Under the pieces are notes generated by a model. It had not been told where the DNA came from, made no database searches, and saw only the letters and a list, made by a program, of their open reading frames with translations. The translations under genes were made by a program, and so were the position numbers. From CATQHP01 sp965214915 (GTDB taxonomy: Bacteria > Acidobacteriota > Terriglobia > Bryobacterales > UBA6623): a stretch of DNA of 64,000 nt. Location of the stretch: NCBI GenBank assembly GCA_965214915.1, contig CBDCCP010000003.1, positions 496,001 to 560,000 of the forward strand. The letters are read 5' to 3'. Positions 17,335-28,200 of the stretch are shown here, piece after piece (positions within the stretch are counted from its first letter, which is position 1; every line of letters starts with the position of its first letter).

Positions 17335-18655
17335 GATTTTCGCCTCGCTGTTGGCCTGCGCTCCGCAGCCCGAAACGGTCGACGAAGCCCCCCAGCCGAA
17401 CGTGATTATCCTTCTGGCCGACGATCTCGGTCACGGCGACACCGGCCATACCGGCGTAACCGATATCGCCACGCCGCATATCGACCGGCTGGCGACCGAA
17501 GGCGTGCAGATCGCGCACGCCTACGCCAACGGCCCGGTTTGCACGCCGACCCGCGCCGCGCTGTTGAGCGGCTGGTATCAGCAGCGCACGGGCGCCGACC
17601 GGGTGATCTACGTCGCGGAAAGAGAAGTCGGCATGCATCCATCGGTCGAGTTGCTCCCCAAATTCTTGAAGCAAGCAGGCTACGCGACGGGCATTTTCGG
17701 CAAGTGGCACCTCGGCTTTCCCAAGGAGGGTTACCCCACTCGTAAAGGCTTCGACGAATTCGTCGGCTTCGTCTCCGGCAATATCGACTACTTCGCGCAT
17801 ACCGACCGCCTGGAAAATCACGACCTCTGGCGCGGCGAGGAAGAGATTTTCTCCGATCGCTACTTCACCGACCTGATCGGCGACGAGGCCGTCGATTTCA
17901 TCCGCCGCCATGCCCGGGAACCGTTTTTCCTCTATGTGCCGTTCAACGCCCCGCACGATCCGTTTCAGGGGCCCGAGCACCGCGCCACGGCCGGCGATCA
18001 GCGCGTCACGCGCGTCGTCAACCGTAAACGAACGGTGCTGAAGAGCATGGTGGAATCCATGGACGCCAATATCGGGCGGATTCTCGACTGCATCGACGAA
18101 GAGGGCCTGGCCGAAGAGACCGCGGTCTTCTTCATGAGCGACAACGGGGGCGTGCCGGGCGTTTCGACCAATACTCCCTTCCGCGGCTACAAAACGACGC
18201 TGTGGGAAGGCGGCATTCGCAGCCCGTTTTACGCCCGCTGGAGCGGGCGGTTCCCGGCCGGGCGCAAAATCGAGGACGCAATGGCGATCGGCATGGACCT
18301 GTTCGCAACAACGCTGGCCATCGCCGGCGCCCCGTTGCCCGCCGACCGCGTCCCCGACGGCGTGAACCTGTTGCCGCTGCTCGACGGCAGCGGCGGCATC
18401 GACCGCGACACGCTCTATTTCCGCTATCGGAATCCCGGACGCGTCCTGCAGAAGGCGATGGTGCAAGGCGGTTGGAAGTATCTGAGCGACGAAAAGGGCG
18501 AAGAGCATCTGTTTCATCTGGCCCAGGACGCCGGCGAAGAGCGCGATCTGAAAGAAGCGGAAGCGGAGCGCTTCGCGCGGATGAAAAAAACCTGGGCCGA
18601 CTGGGAAGCGCGCGTGCTGCAAGGCGCGCCGGCGCTGCCCGAATACCGCCCTTAA
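17216..18655 (+). CDS. Exported sulfatase (family S1), lipoprotein-like
   Basis: A formylglycine-dependent sulfatase hydrolysing sulfate esters outside the cytoplasm. The N-terminal NVIILLADDLGHGDTG binds calcium. The active-site motif C-T-P-T-R (Cys near residue 109) carries the cysteine converted to formylglycine. KWHLG, DNGG and a C-terminal sulfatase subdomain follow. A hydrophobic stretch ending LIFASLLAC resembles a lipoprotein signal with its Cys. The start is uncertain: GTG 17216 is used because it is the first in-frame start after ftsZ, giving 479 residues, but a later start nearer the hydrophobic stretch would fit a signal peptide better. A second sulfatase and a DUF1080 protein follow. 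Confidence 0.88.
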   Translation: MAGGELKTVARGARARLRRKAEALLPVRVCSPLFTLRSPLIFASLLACAPQPETVDEAPQPNVIILLADDLGHGDTGHTGVTDIATPHIDRLATEGVQIAHAYANGPVCTPTRAALLSGWYQQRTGADRVIYVAEREVGMHPSVELLPKFLKQAGYATGIFGKWHLGFPKEGYPTRKGFDEFVGFVSGNIDYFAHTDRLENHDLWRGEEEIFSDRYFTDLIGDEAVDFIRRHAREPFFLYVPFNAPHDPFQGPEHRATAGDQRVTRVVNRKRTVLKSMVESMDANIGRILDCIDEEGLAEETAVFFMSDNGGVPGVSTNTPFRGYKTTLWEGGIRSPFYARWSGRFPAGRKIEDAMAIGMDLFATTLAIAGAPLPADRVPDGVNLLPLLDGSGGIDRDTLYFRYRNPGRVLQKAMVQGGWKYLSDEKGEEHLFHLAQDAGEERDLKEAEAERFARMKKTWADWEARVLQGAPALPEYRP

Positions 18656-18702
18656 CGCCTTAGTCCGCGCCCCGCAGCGGTCTTGCTATGCACTGATGAT
18701 GT

Positions 18703-20109
18703 ATGTTGTTCGGGATGCGCATCTGCTTTTGCCTGCTCCCGCTGCTCTTGTCGTGCGGCGCCTCCCCCGATCCGGAATCCGCGATTTCCAAGCCCAACAT
18801 CGTGCTGATCGTCGCCGACGATCTGGGTTACGGCGATTTGGGGGCCTACGGCCAGAGGGAAATTCGAACGCCCAACCTTGACCGCATGGCCGCGGAGGGC
18901 TTGCGCTTCACCGACCACTACGCCGGCAGCACGGTCTGCGCGCCTTCACGCAGCTCGCTGATGACGGGATTGCATACGGGCCATACGCCGATTCGAGGCA
19001 ACAAGGAAGTGCGTCCGATGGGCCAGCACCCCATCGCCGACGAAGTCGTCACGGTTGCCGAAGTTCTCAAGACCGCCGGCTATGCGACCGCTCTGATCGG
19101 CAAGTGGGGGCTGGGCGGCCCCGACTCGCGCGGCGTCCCCAATCGGCAGGGCTTCGATTACTTTTTCGGCTATCTCTGCCAGCGTCATGCGCACAATTAC
19201 TACCCCGAATTTCTGTTCCGCAACGAAGAGAGAACGCCGCTGAACAACAAACTGCCCGAGCCGGTCCGCCCGGACGGCGCCGGAATGGCGATAGAGAAGA
19301 ACGAATATTCGCACGACCTGCTGGCGGCCGAGGCGCTGGCCTTCGTGGAGCGCCGCCGGGAACAGCCGTTTTTCTTGTACCTGGCGCTCACCATTCCTCA
19401 TGCGAACAACGAAGCGCGGGAAAAAGGAATGGAGGCGCCCGAGCTCGGCGCCTACGCCGAGAAGGACTGGCCCGAGCCGCAAAAAGGCCACGCCGCGATG
19501 ATCGGCCGCATGGATGCCGACATCGGCCGCTTGCTCGCCAAAATCCGCGAGCTGGGCCTCGACGAGCGGACGCTCGTGTTCTTCACCAGCGACAACGGCC
19601 CGCACCGCGAGGGCGGCAACGACCCCCATTTCAACGACAGCAACGGCCCGCTGCGCGGCATCAAGCGCGACTTGTACGAAGGCGGCATCCGCGTGCCGCT
19701 GATCGCCCGCTGGCCCGGAAAAATCGAGGCGGGCCGGACGACCGGCCACGTCTCGGCATTCTGGGATTTCCTGCCCACCCTGGCCGGCATCGCGGGCGCG
19801 GAAACCCCGCCCGGCCTCGACGGCATTTCGATGGAGCCGACGCTTTTTTCGCAGGACGGGCAGCAACAACACGAACGGCTCTACTGGGAGTTTCACGAAG
19901 GGCGATCCTCGAAACAGGCCGTTCGCCTGGGCAAGTGGAAGGGCGTCCGCCTGGACCCGAAAGGCCCGCTCGAGCTCTACGACTTGTCGGCGGATATAGG
20001 CGAGACCGCCGACGTCGCCGCGGACCATCCTGAGATCGTCGCCGCCATCGAATCGTACCTGGCCCAGGCGCGCACCGAATCGGAGTTCTGGCCGTTGCGT
20101 TCGCCATAG
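18703..20109 (+). CDS. Arylsulfatase, exported lipoprotein
   Basis: A second S1-family sulfatase (468 residues). The N-terminus has a short signal with lipobox-like LLLSCGA (Cys18), predicting a lipid anchor. Then come NIVLIVADDLGYGDLG (metal ligands), the formylglycine motif C79-A-P-S-R, ALIGKWGLGG and FFTSDNGPH. It resembles arylsulfatase A-type proteins. ATG 18703 or ATG 18715 could both start it. It follows the previous sulfatase by 47 bp and is probably co-transcribed. Substrate unknown. Confidence 0.93.
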   Translation: MLFGMRICFCLLPLLLSCGASPDPESAISKPNIVLIVADDLGYGDLGAYGQREIRTPNLDRMAAEGLRFTDHYAGSTVCAPSRSSLMTGLHTGHTPIRGNKEVRPMGQHPIADEVVTVAEVLKTAGYATALIGKWGLGGPDSRGVPNRQGFDYFFGYLCQRHAHNYYPEFLFRNEERTPLNNKLPEPVRPDGAGMAIEKNEYSHDLLAAEALAFVERRREQPFFLYLALTIPHANNEAREKGMEAPELGAYAEKDWPEPQKGHAAMIGRMDADIGRLLAKIRELGLDERTLVFFTSDNGPHREGGNDPHFNDSNGPLRGIKRDLYEGGIRVPLIARWPGKIEAGRTTGHVSAFWDFLPTLAGIAGAETPPGLDGISMEPTLFSQDGQQQHERLYWEFHEGRSSKQAVRLGKWKGVRLDPKGPLELYDLSADIGETADVAADHPEIVAAIESYLAQARTESEFWPLRSP

Positions 20110-20125
20110 CGCGGGGTTATCATGG

Positions 20126-20776
20126 ATGCCGATGAGACATCGGAAAAACCAAGGGACCCGCCGCGAGTTCCTGGCCGTGGGCGCAGCAGCAGCCGCCGCT
20201 TTCAAAGACGCCGTAAACGCTGCGGAAACGGGCTTTAAGCCGCTTTTTAACGGCAAAGATCTAACCGGCTGGGAGGGAGACCCGTTTTTCTGGAAGGCCG
20301 CGGACGGCGCGCTGATCGGCAAGACGCCGGGCATCGCCTACAACGACTTTCTGGCCACGGAGAAAGAATACGCGGATTTCATCCTGCGCTTCGAGATCTT
20401 GCTGGTGGACAACGCGGGCAACAGCGGCGTCCAGTTCCGCAGCCGGCGCGAGAACGGCTCGATGGCCATGATCGGCTACCAAGCCGATATCAGCGATGTC
20501 TTTTGGGGCGCGCTGTACGACGAGCATCGGCGGCGGGTCATGCTGGCGCAGCCGTCGGAGGCGCTGCTCAAGCGCGCGGTCAAAATCAACGACTGGAACG
20601 ACTACGAAATTCACGCCGAGGGCAAGCGCATCGTGCTGAAGCTCAACGGCATCGTCACGGCGGACTACACCGAGAAAGACGACGCCATTCCGCAAACGGG
20701 CGTCATCGCCGTGCAGGTGCATTCCGGCCCGCCGATCGAGGTCCGCTTCCGCAACATGCGCATCAAGGAACTTTAG
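20126..20776 (+). CDS. DUF1080 (3-keto-disaccharide hydrolase-like) secreted protein
   Basis: A 216-residue concanavalin-like fold protein. The N-terminus TRREFLAVGAAAAAAF looks like a twin-arginine signal. The body has the typical opening FKPLFNGKDLTGWEGD, then ADFILRFEILL, GNSGVQFRSR and the C-terminal IEVRFRNMRIKEL. DUF1080 proteins are linked to glycan and 3-keto-glycoside breakdown, and some members are 3-keto-disaccharide hydrolases. It follows the sulfatase by 16 bp, so a joint role in sulfated glycan use is plausible. ATG 20132 is an alternative start. Confidence 0.9.
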   Translation: MPMRHRKNQGTRREFLAVGAAAAAAFKDAVNAAETGFKPLFNGKDLTGWEGDPFFWKAADGALIGKTPGIAYNDFLATEKEYADFILRFEILLVDNAGNSGVQFRSRRENGSMAMIGYQADISDVFWGALYDEHRRRVMLAQPSEALLKRAVKINDWNDYEIHAEGKRIVLKLNGIVTADYTEKDDAIPQTGVIAVQVHSGPPIEVRFRNMRIKEL

Positions 20777-20813
20777 CGGCCGTTGCCCCGGACGGGCTTC
20801 CGCCGCTCTAAGC

Positions 20814-23800
20814 TCAGAAATACAACTTGAGGCCCAGTTGCCCGACGCGGGCGGACTCGGCCGCGGTGATGTTGCCGAAGTTGTTGTTGCCGAAACTCGT
20901 ATTCGGACGCCGGAACACCGTGTTGTTGAAGAAATTGAAGAACTCCACGCGCAACTGCAGGCGGACCCTCTCGTTGAACGGAAAATCCTTCAGGATCGAC
21001 AGGTCCCAGTTCACGTAAGCGGGTTCGCGGGCGTCCGGCAGGAAGTTGCCCATGTTGCCGAACATGAAGGGCTCCGGCTGTTCGAATGCGCTCGCGTTGA
21101 AGTACGGCTGCGCGGCAAACCGGCCGCCCAAGCGGCTGCCGACGGGGCCCGACGTCTCGGGGGCTTGGCCGACGACCCGGTTCGGCGTCTGGCGTCCGCC
21201 GAAGGCGTTGAGATTGTTGAACCGCGACGTGATCCCTACGGGCAGGCCGCTCTGGATAGTCGTGACGCCGTTCAGATTCCATCCGCCCATCACTTGGTTC
21301 ACCCAACCGCCCCGGTTGAGCATCGCCTTGCCTTTGCCGAACGGCAACTCGTACTGGTAGTTGACGACCAGCCGGTGCGCGATGTCGAGGCCCGACAGGG
21401 ACTTGTCCAGACGCTTGTCGTAGTGATTGGTGTAGCCGGGGTTCTGGGCGCCTACGAATCCGGCGACCGAGCTGACGTCGTCGATCATCTTCGACCAGGT
21501 GTATGCGCCCAGCAGTTGCAGCCCGCTCGTGTAGCGCTTGCTCACCTTCATTTGCAGAGCGTGGTAGGTCGAATGGAACTCGTAGCCCCGCGGCGTGTTC
21601 AGGCCCGAGAAATGGGGGTAGGGACGCAGCAATTGCCCCAGTGAGACCATCCGGCGGCCGAGTCCCAAGTTGCTGGGGATGACGCCGAAGAAGGGGTTCT
21701 CCACCTGCTCGTTCAAGCGGTCGCCCAGCGACTGATAGACGTTGGGCAATTGGTTGAACTGCACGCCGCTGCCGAGCAGCTTGACGCCCCCGTTGCCCGC
21801 GTAGGCGGCATCGATCAGCCAGTCGTCGGGCAGTTCGTACTGAACGTTGAAGTTCCACTGCATCGAATACGGCGTGCGGTCCCTGCGCACGATGGCCGCC
21901 GGGCTCTGCCCCAGAAAGGTCGCCAAGCCCTCGGCCCCGTTCGAGGGCGCATTGAAGCCCAGAGGAAACGGATCGGAAACATCGGTGAAGGGGCGTGCGG
22001 CCGCCGTCCTGGCTGCCGATGACCGGCGAAAGAGAGTTGAAGCTGACTGCCCCGGCCGTCGCCGTGCCCGGCCCGAAGCCGGTCGTCGGATTGAAGAATA
22101 TGCCGGCGCCGGTGCGAATGACCAGCCGGTCGGTGAGCTTGTAGGCCCAAGCCGAGCCGCGGCGCGAAGTTGTTGTTGTCGTAATCCTTGATGTGGCGGG
22201 GATTGCCGCCGGCGCCGGCGAACTGGAGGCCGCCGGCGACCGGGCGCTCGATGCCGGGAGTGTCCAGCGTGAGCGCAGACTGCGCCGCTTCGAAGTCGAA
22301 CCAGCCGGCCCGGTTGAACCGCTCGGTGATCGGGCGGTCCTGATCCCAGCGGAAACCGATATTGAGCGTCAGTTTGTCCGTAACGCGCCAGTCGTCTTGA
22401 ATGTAAAAGCCCCAGTATGGGGTCTGCTGCGAAAGAGCCGGCTCGAAACGGATGCGGCCGCCGTTCATGAATCCCAGCAGCATGCTGGCGACGGAATTGC
22501 CCTGCGAACCGCGGTTGAACCGCTCGCGGGTCCAGTTGCGATTGAACTGGTAGAAACCCGCCGGATCGGCGGGACGGTGGTTCGAGACGCGGTTCAGGCG
22601 GAATACGCCGCCGAACTTGATGGTGTGGCCGCCGAACAGACGCGACATGTCCCCGACCCAGGTGTGCGATTCGAACTTGTTGCCGATGTACCAGAAGGCG
22701 TTGTTGCCCATCTGCTGGAAGTCCGCGACCTGGATTCGGGGAAAGGCGGGGAACTGCGCCTGGCCGTCGAGCTCGGACGGAAAACCGAGCGACGCCTGGG
22801 AGACGTCCTCTTCGATATACCTGCGCGGGTTTGCGTGATACGACCAGCCGTAGTTGCCGTGCAGCACCCAGCCGCCGGCCAGGTGCGTATCGTCGAACGT
22901 GGCCGAGCGGTTGATGCTGCCGTTCCAGCCCGACCCCGGCGAGGCGATGTTGTTCCAGCGGCTCGGCAGCGTATTGATCGTTTTGTTGAGGGACACGCGC
23001 GCGAACAGCGTGTTCCTGTCGTTCACGCGGTAATCGACCTTGGTGGACGTGTCCCACGTGTTCGGCCGCGACCCAAGCTGCGAGAAGAAGTTGTTGCGGA
23101 TGCCCGAGGCGGTCGGCTCGGGGTAGAACGACAGCAGCTTCTGCGCCTGCGGGCTGCGCCGGTCGGCGGGCACGATGCCGTTGGGAAACGGATCGCGCGT
23201 GCCGTTCTCCTTGAGCGTGAGCGGATCGTAGATGCGGCGGTTGTCCTCGCTGAAGTCGCCCTGCTTCATCAGCGGCGTCGGCACCGATTGCGTAACCGAC
23301 GCCGGGTTGACCTGCCGGCGGAATTCCACGCTCTGGAAGAAAAAGAGCTTGCTCCGCGAAGGCGACAGCGGCCCGCCGAGTGTGCCGCCGAATTGGTTGA
23401 AGCGGAACGGCGCGCGGTCGCGGCCGTTGGCGTTCGAAAACCAGTTGTTGGCCTGCAGCTTGTCGTTGCGCAGGAACTCGTAGAGCACGCCGTGGAACTC
23501 GCTCCCGCCCGAGCGCGTGACCATATTGACGACCGCGCCGGCGGTGCGCCCGTATTGGGCGGAAAAGGCGTTCGTCTGCACTTTGAACTCCTGCAGCGTG
23601 TCGGGCGACGGAATGTACGAGGGCTGGTTGAAGCCCATCACTTCCTGCGAGGAGCCGTCGAGCATGATCGAGTTGGCGACGTTGCGGCCGCCGTTGGCCG
23701 AAAACGCGATCGCGGAAATCGAGCCGTTGCCGTTGGTCGAGTTGCGGAAGTTGCGCGTGGTGTTGATGCCCGGCGTGAGGCCGATCAACTGCAGAACGTT

Positions 23801-24262
23801 GCGGCCGTTCAGCGGCAGGGACTCGGCAGTGCGCGAGTTGACCACCTCGCCCAGATCGGATGTCGCCGTTTCGAGCAAGGGCGCTTCCGCCGAGATTTCC
23901 ACGACCTCGGTGACGTCGCCGACCTCCAGCGGGATATCGATCTCCGCGACCTGAGCGACCTGCAGGATGAATTGCTGCCGCTCGTAGCGCTTGAAGCCGT
24001 CGGCCTCCACGGCGAGGCTGTAGTTGCCCGGCGGAATCTGCTGGAAGACATACGCGCCCGCGGCGTTGGACTCGGCGGACCAAGGCCGGTTCTGGTCCAC
24101 GTTGGTCAGCGTCAACGCGGCGCCCGGAATCACGGCGCCGGAAGCGTCGGTCACCGTGCCGCGCACGGTCGCGGTCTGCGTTTGAGCGAGAGCGGAAGCC
24201 GCGAGCGCGCATAGCAACGCGGACGCGACAAGAAAACGAATGGCGGAATCGGCAATCTGCAT
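20814..24262 (-). pseudogene. TonB-dependent-receptor-like outer-membrane protein with two +1 frameshifts
   Basis: A large outer-membrane beta-barrel with a signal peptide (LVASALLCALAASALAQ), then a carboxypeptidase-regulatory-like domain (VRGTVTDASGAVIPGAALTL), a plug domain and a barrel ending GLKLYF. The frame breaks twice. One extra C lies in 22146-22148, where GLGLQAH should read GLAYKLTDRL. One extra G lies in 21990-21993, before PFTDVSDPFPLGF. The 50 residues between read well in the third frame. Removing both bases gives an intact 1148-residue protein. Both lie in short homopolymers, so sequencing error is as likely as real inactivation. The start ATG follows AGGGGG. Such proteins are typical of acidobacteria. 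Confidence 0.88.
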
Positions 24263-24732
24263 GATACGTACCCCCTGACGAAACGAATCGAGCGGCTGCG
24301 CTCGGCCTGCAAGCCGCACAGCGCGCACGGCGCATTGTATTCAGCGTACCCCCCCCCGCCTCTCCTGCAAAGGGGCATCTGCAAAATATGCGTAAAACAT
24401 CCTCCCCCGCAACCCCAAAAGGTTGAACAGTCCTCGGCGCAAGTCGCGCGGGCGGCGTAACGCTCCCCGGAGCCGATACAGGCCGGCCGGGCAAGGGCGC
24501 GCAAACAGGCGGCGGCTCCCGGTACGGCGCCCGGGCCCCACCGAAGCGCATCCCGCGCGCTGCCGACGGGAGCAATTTTCATATTTTTTACAGGCAATCC
24601 CCTTGCGCCGGGAACCTACAGCGCTTAACCTACCCTTGGGTTTCTTATTTACGATCACTGCCCGATGCAGAAACAGCGAGGTTTGTAGGTCCGGCTAAAA
24701 CATCCGTCAACAAAAGCAAGGGGGTATCTCCG
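24263..24732. promoter_or_regulatory. Divergent intergenic region between two outer-membrane receptor genes, with a C9 tract
   Basis: A 470-bp region with no convincing gene. Both flanking genes start behind a similar AGGGGGTA ribosome-binding site. On the minus strand, TTGCAG, then 16 bases made mostly of a nine-G run (24349-24357), then TACGCT could form a weak sigma-70 promoter for the frameshifted receptor. A TACAAT lies at 24334-24339. I see no clear promoter for the + strand gene, although TTGGGT and TTTACG sequences occur near 24640-24650. Confidence 0.4.
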
Positions 24733-27700
24733 ATGTCTCTCCGTTCGCTGCCGCGGCTGCTGTCCGCGGTTATGTTGCTGTCGTTTTTTGGGGGCGCGGC
24801 GAGCGCCCAAACCCTGGGCGCCATCATCGGCGCCGTCACGGACGACACCGGAGCCGTAATTCCCGGGGTCGACGTCGAAATCACCAACGAGGAACAGGGC
24901 ACCTCCAGCGTCGTTTCCACGCAGAGCGACGGCTCGTACCGCCTGCCCAGCGTACAGCCCGGCTCTTATTCGATCCGCATCGAAGCCGACGGCTTCCGCA
25001 GCCACCTGGTGCAAAACCTGCGCGTCGAGGTCGGCAGCATTCTCACCTACGACGCGGTGCTCGAGGTCGGCGCCGTTACCGAGACGGTCAACGTCGAAGC
25101 GGCGACGCCTTTGGTCGAGACGTCGCGCGGCTCGCTCGGCGCGGTCGTCGAAAACAAGCGCGTGCTGGAGTTGCCCTTGCAGACCCGCGAGGTCTTCGAT
25201 CTGATCGACCTGACGCCGGGCGCGCAGCGCATGCGCAACAGCAACCGCGCCGGCGGAGGAGACGTGACCATCGCCGGAGGCCGCACGCGCGCCGCCGGCG
25301 TATTCATCGACGGCGTGATCAACAGCCGCACCGGCATCGGCGCGACGATCACCGAGCTCAGCACGCCCATCGACGCCATCCAGGAGGTGCGCGTCGAGGC
25401 CAACGCGGCGACGGCCGAGTTGGGCCGCTCGGCAGCCGGATTTATCAACGCCACCACCAAGGCGGGCACGAACGAACTTCACGGTTCCGCCTACTGGTTC
25501 CTGCGCAACGACGCGCTCAACGCCCGCGGTTGGGACGCCAGAAGCAAAACCAAGCTCCGGCGCAACGTATTGGGCGGCACGATCGGCGGGCCGATCGCCA
25601 AAAATCGCACCTTCTTCTTCTACAACTACGACCACACGATCGAAAATCGCGACAACTTGCGGGTGCGCAGCGTCGGACTGCCCGAATGGAAGAACGGCGA
25701 TCTCTCGACCATGCTGCAATCCAACGGCCGGCTGCGCAGAGTTTACGATCCGTTGACTTCCCAAGGGCGCGGCGGGGAAATGCAGTTCCCCAACAACACG
25801 ATTCCCGGCAACCGCCTGGACACGGTTGCCCAGAGCGTTCTGGGCTTCCTGCCGAGCGCGAATTTTGCGCAGGTCGATGTCTCGAACGAAGGCAACTGGC
25901 AACGCAATCTGCCTTTCGAGCTGCGCCGGACGAGCCACACCGGCCGCGTGGACCACGAATTGAACTCCGCCAATAAATTGATGTTCCGCTACAACCTGTT
26001 CATGCCCGTCAGAGTCGACAATGTGCCGGCGGACGACTTCGGCATCTCCGATCCGAACGCGACCCGGGCGCCGGTACGGCAGCAGAACATCCTGCTGTCC
26101 TATACGAAGCTCTTTTCGCCGACGTTTTTCATGACGGCGACCGGGGGGTTCTTCCGCTTCCGCCAGCACAATCAAGGATTCAGTCTGAACGAGGACGTAG
26201 CCGGTCAAATCCTCGGTCTCCGCGGGGTCGGCCCGGACGCCTTCCCGCGCTTCAACATCGGCGGCAACCCGGGCTTCACCAATTTCGGCACCGGCAACCA
26301 CAACCGGCTGTTCGCCTTTACGAACTTCGAGTACACGGCGCACTTCACGAAGGTGTCGGGCGCCCACACGTACAAGTTCGGCTGGGACTTCCGCCGCTAT
26401 CAAGGCAGCGAGATCGGCCGCCAGCAGGGTTCCGGCGTATTCGATTTCGCCAACACGGATACGCGCGGGCTGAACCCCGACGGCAGCGTCATCGGCGGCA
26501 CGGGCGCCGACTTGGCCTCGTTCCTGATCGGCCAGGCCGACCGCGCCCGCGTCCAGGCCAACCCGACCTTCGGGCGCCGCTCCTGGTACACCGCCGGTTT
26601 CTTCCAGGACGATTGGCGGGTCAGCGCCAACTTCACGGTGAACCTGGGATTGCGCTACGAGTACGAGGCGCCGTTTACCGAGGTCGCCGACCGCGTCGCC
26701 GGCTGGGACCCCGGCTTGCCGCTGCCTGCCGCCGGAACGAACGGAATCGCGCCGGGCCAACTGGGCGCCTATTACTTCGCCGGCCGCGACGGCTTTCCGC
26801 GCAACCCGATTCGGCCCGACAAGAACAACGTCAGTCCGCGCTTCGGTTTCGCCTACAAACCCGGCGGCAGCAGCAAATCCGTCATTCGCGGCGGTTTCGC
26901 CGTGATGTACGGCGGCAACTACGACGGAAACGTCCTGCAAACCGGCAGCCAGGGCTTCGGCGGATCGGGCAACATCGGCGGCGGGCAGGTTCCGCTGCTC
27001 AAGGACGGCATGCCGGACACTTTCCTCACCATTCCGGATCCGTCGGAACTCACCGCCAACTTCGGCACGCGCGGCACGAAGTTCGTGCAAGGCCGCGTGG
27101 ACTACGTCGACATCAACCACCGCACGCCGTACTCGTTCGACTGGAACCTCACCTGGCAGCACCAGATCGGCGAGCAACTCTTCGAGGTGCGCTATTTCGC
27201 CAAATTCGCCAAGAAGGTCAACCTGCGCCGGATGAACCTCAACCAGATTCACCCGCTCAACCTGCCCCGCGTAGGGACGAACGAGTTCGGCAGCCAGACG
27301 CAGCGCGTGCTCAAACCGTTTACCCAGTACGGCGGCACCGGCCAGATCCGCATGAACAACCCGAATTTCTTCAAATCGGACTACCAGGGCATCAGCTTCA
27401 AGACGGAGAAACGCTTCAACGAAGGGGTCGGCTACATTTTCCTCTACACGTTCTCGCGCTGGTACGACAACGCGCCGTTCGTAGGGGAAAACAACGCCAC
27501 TCTCGGCGACCACGACTGGTTCCAGAACATTTACGACTTCGCCTCGGAGTGGTCGCTCTCGGGCAACCACTCGCCTCATCGCATCGTCTTCAGCCCGGTC
27601 TATGAGCTGCCTTTCGGCAAGGGCAAGCGCTTCGGCGGAAACATGGGAGGGATCGCCGACAAAATCCTGGGCGGATGGCAAGTCTCGGGCATCTACACTT

Positions 27701-28152
27701 TCCAGAGCGGCTCGCCTTTCGGGGTCACCGTGCTCAACGGCGCCCGCGACGTCAAGGGCGACAACGCCGCCGATGCGACGCTCTACGCCAACCTCGTGGG
27801 AGACCCGAAGCATCCCAACCAAGGCGATCCGGCGCTCGGCGGGCGCCGCGGCGTGCTGTGGACCAACGAAACGGCTTTCGAGTCTCCCGATCCCTTCACG
27901 CTGGGCAACGCCGGCCGCAAAGTGCCCGGCATCCTCGGGCCGGGCACGCCGCACATTTTCAACATCAACCTGGCCAAAAACACGCAGTTGAGCGAGAAGG
28001 TTCAGATGCAGATCCGCTGGGAGACGTTCAACAGCTTCAACACCCCGGAGTTCAACAATCCGCGCGACCAGGTCGGGCAATCGGGCTTTGGCGTCGTCAA
28101 CGCGGGCAACTCGCACCGCGAGATGCAACTGGGCCTGAAGTTTTATTTCTGA
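24733..28152 (+). CDS. TonB-dependent-receptor-like outer-membrane protein (carboxypeptidase-regulatory-like domain)
   Basis: An intact 1139-residue relative of the divergent gene. A signal peptide is cleaved near residues 24-25 (FFGGAASAQ). The regulatory-like domain GAIIGAVTDDTGAVIPGVDV runs to about residue 110. The plug region includes LELPLQTREVFDLIDLTPGA and GGRTRAAGVFIDGV. A long beta-barrel ends with the aromatic GLKFYF expected for outer-membrane insertion. Such proteins are thought to import large or scarce substrates, but the ligand cannot be read from the sequence. ATG follows AAGGGGGTATCTCCG. Confidence 0.93.
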   Translation: MSLRSLPRLLSAVMLLSFFGGAASAQTLGAIIGAVTDDTGAVIPGVDVEITNEEQGTSSVVSTQSDGSYRLPSVQPGSYSIRIEADGFRSHLVQNLRVEVGSILTYDAVLEVGAVTETVNVEAATPLVETSRGSLGAVVENKRVLELPLQTREVFDLIDLTPGAQRMRNSNRAGGGDVTIAGGRTRAAGVFIDGVINSRTGIGATITELSTPIDAIQEVRVEANAATAELGRSAAGFINATTKAGTNELHGSAYWFLRNDALNARGWDARSKTKLRRNVLGGTIGGPIAKNRTFFFYNYDHTIENRDNLRVRSVGLPEWKNGDLSTMLQSNGRLRRVYDPLTSQGRGGEMQFPNNTIPGNRLDTVAQSVLGFLPSANFAQVDVSNEGNWQRNLPFELRRTSHTGRVDHELNSANKLMFRYNLFMPVRVDNVPADDFGISDPNATRAPVRQQNILLSYTKLFSPTFFMTATGGFFRFRQHNQGFSLNEDVAGQILGLRGVGPDAFPRFNIGGNPGFTNFGTGNHNRLFAFTNFEYTAHFTKVSGAHTYKFGWDFRRYQGSEIGRQQGSGVFDFANTDTRGLNPDGSVIGGTGADLASFLIGQADRARVQANPTFGRRSWYTAGFFQDDWRVSANFTVNLGLRYEYEAPFTEVADRVAGWDPGLPLPAAGTNGIAPGQLGAYYFAGRDGFPRNPIRPDKNNVSPRFGFAYKPGGSSKSVIRGGFAVMYGGNYDGNVLQTGSQGFGGSGNIGGGQVPLLKDGMPDTFLTIPDPSELTANFGTRGTKFVQGRVDYVDINHRTPYSFDWNLTWQHQIGEQLFEVRYFAKFAKKVNLRRMNLNQIHPLNLPRVGTNEFGSQTQRVLKPFTQYGGTGQIRMNNPNFFKSDYQGISFKTEKRFNEGVGYIFLYTFSRWYDNAPFVGENNATLGDHDWFQNIYDFASEWSLSGNHSPHRIVFSPVYELPFGKGKRFGGNMGGIADKILGGWQVSGIYTFQSGSPFGVTVLNGARDVKGDNAADATLYANLVGDPKHPNQGDPALGGRRGVLWTNETAFESPDPFTLGNAGRKVPGILGPGTPHIFNINLAKNTQLSEKVQMQIRWETFNSFNTPEFNNPRDQVGQSGFGVVNAGNSHREMQLGLKFYF

Positions 28153-28200
28153 TAACGTGGAGCTTCCGCCCGGCGGCGTCCAACTCGCTTTTTTCGATAC

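Noticed and set aside
22193..24214. A 673-codon open frame on the + strand opposite the frameshifted receptor gene
   Set aside because: Arg/Val/Glu-rich low-complexity translation without any motif; the minus strand reads a convincing receptor.
24655..28128. A 1157-codon open frame on the minus strand opposite the intact receptor gene
   Set aside because: It lacks a signal, recognisable domains and a ribosome-binding site; it is a GC-rich shadow of the + strand receptor, which has clear family motifs.
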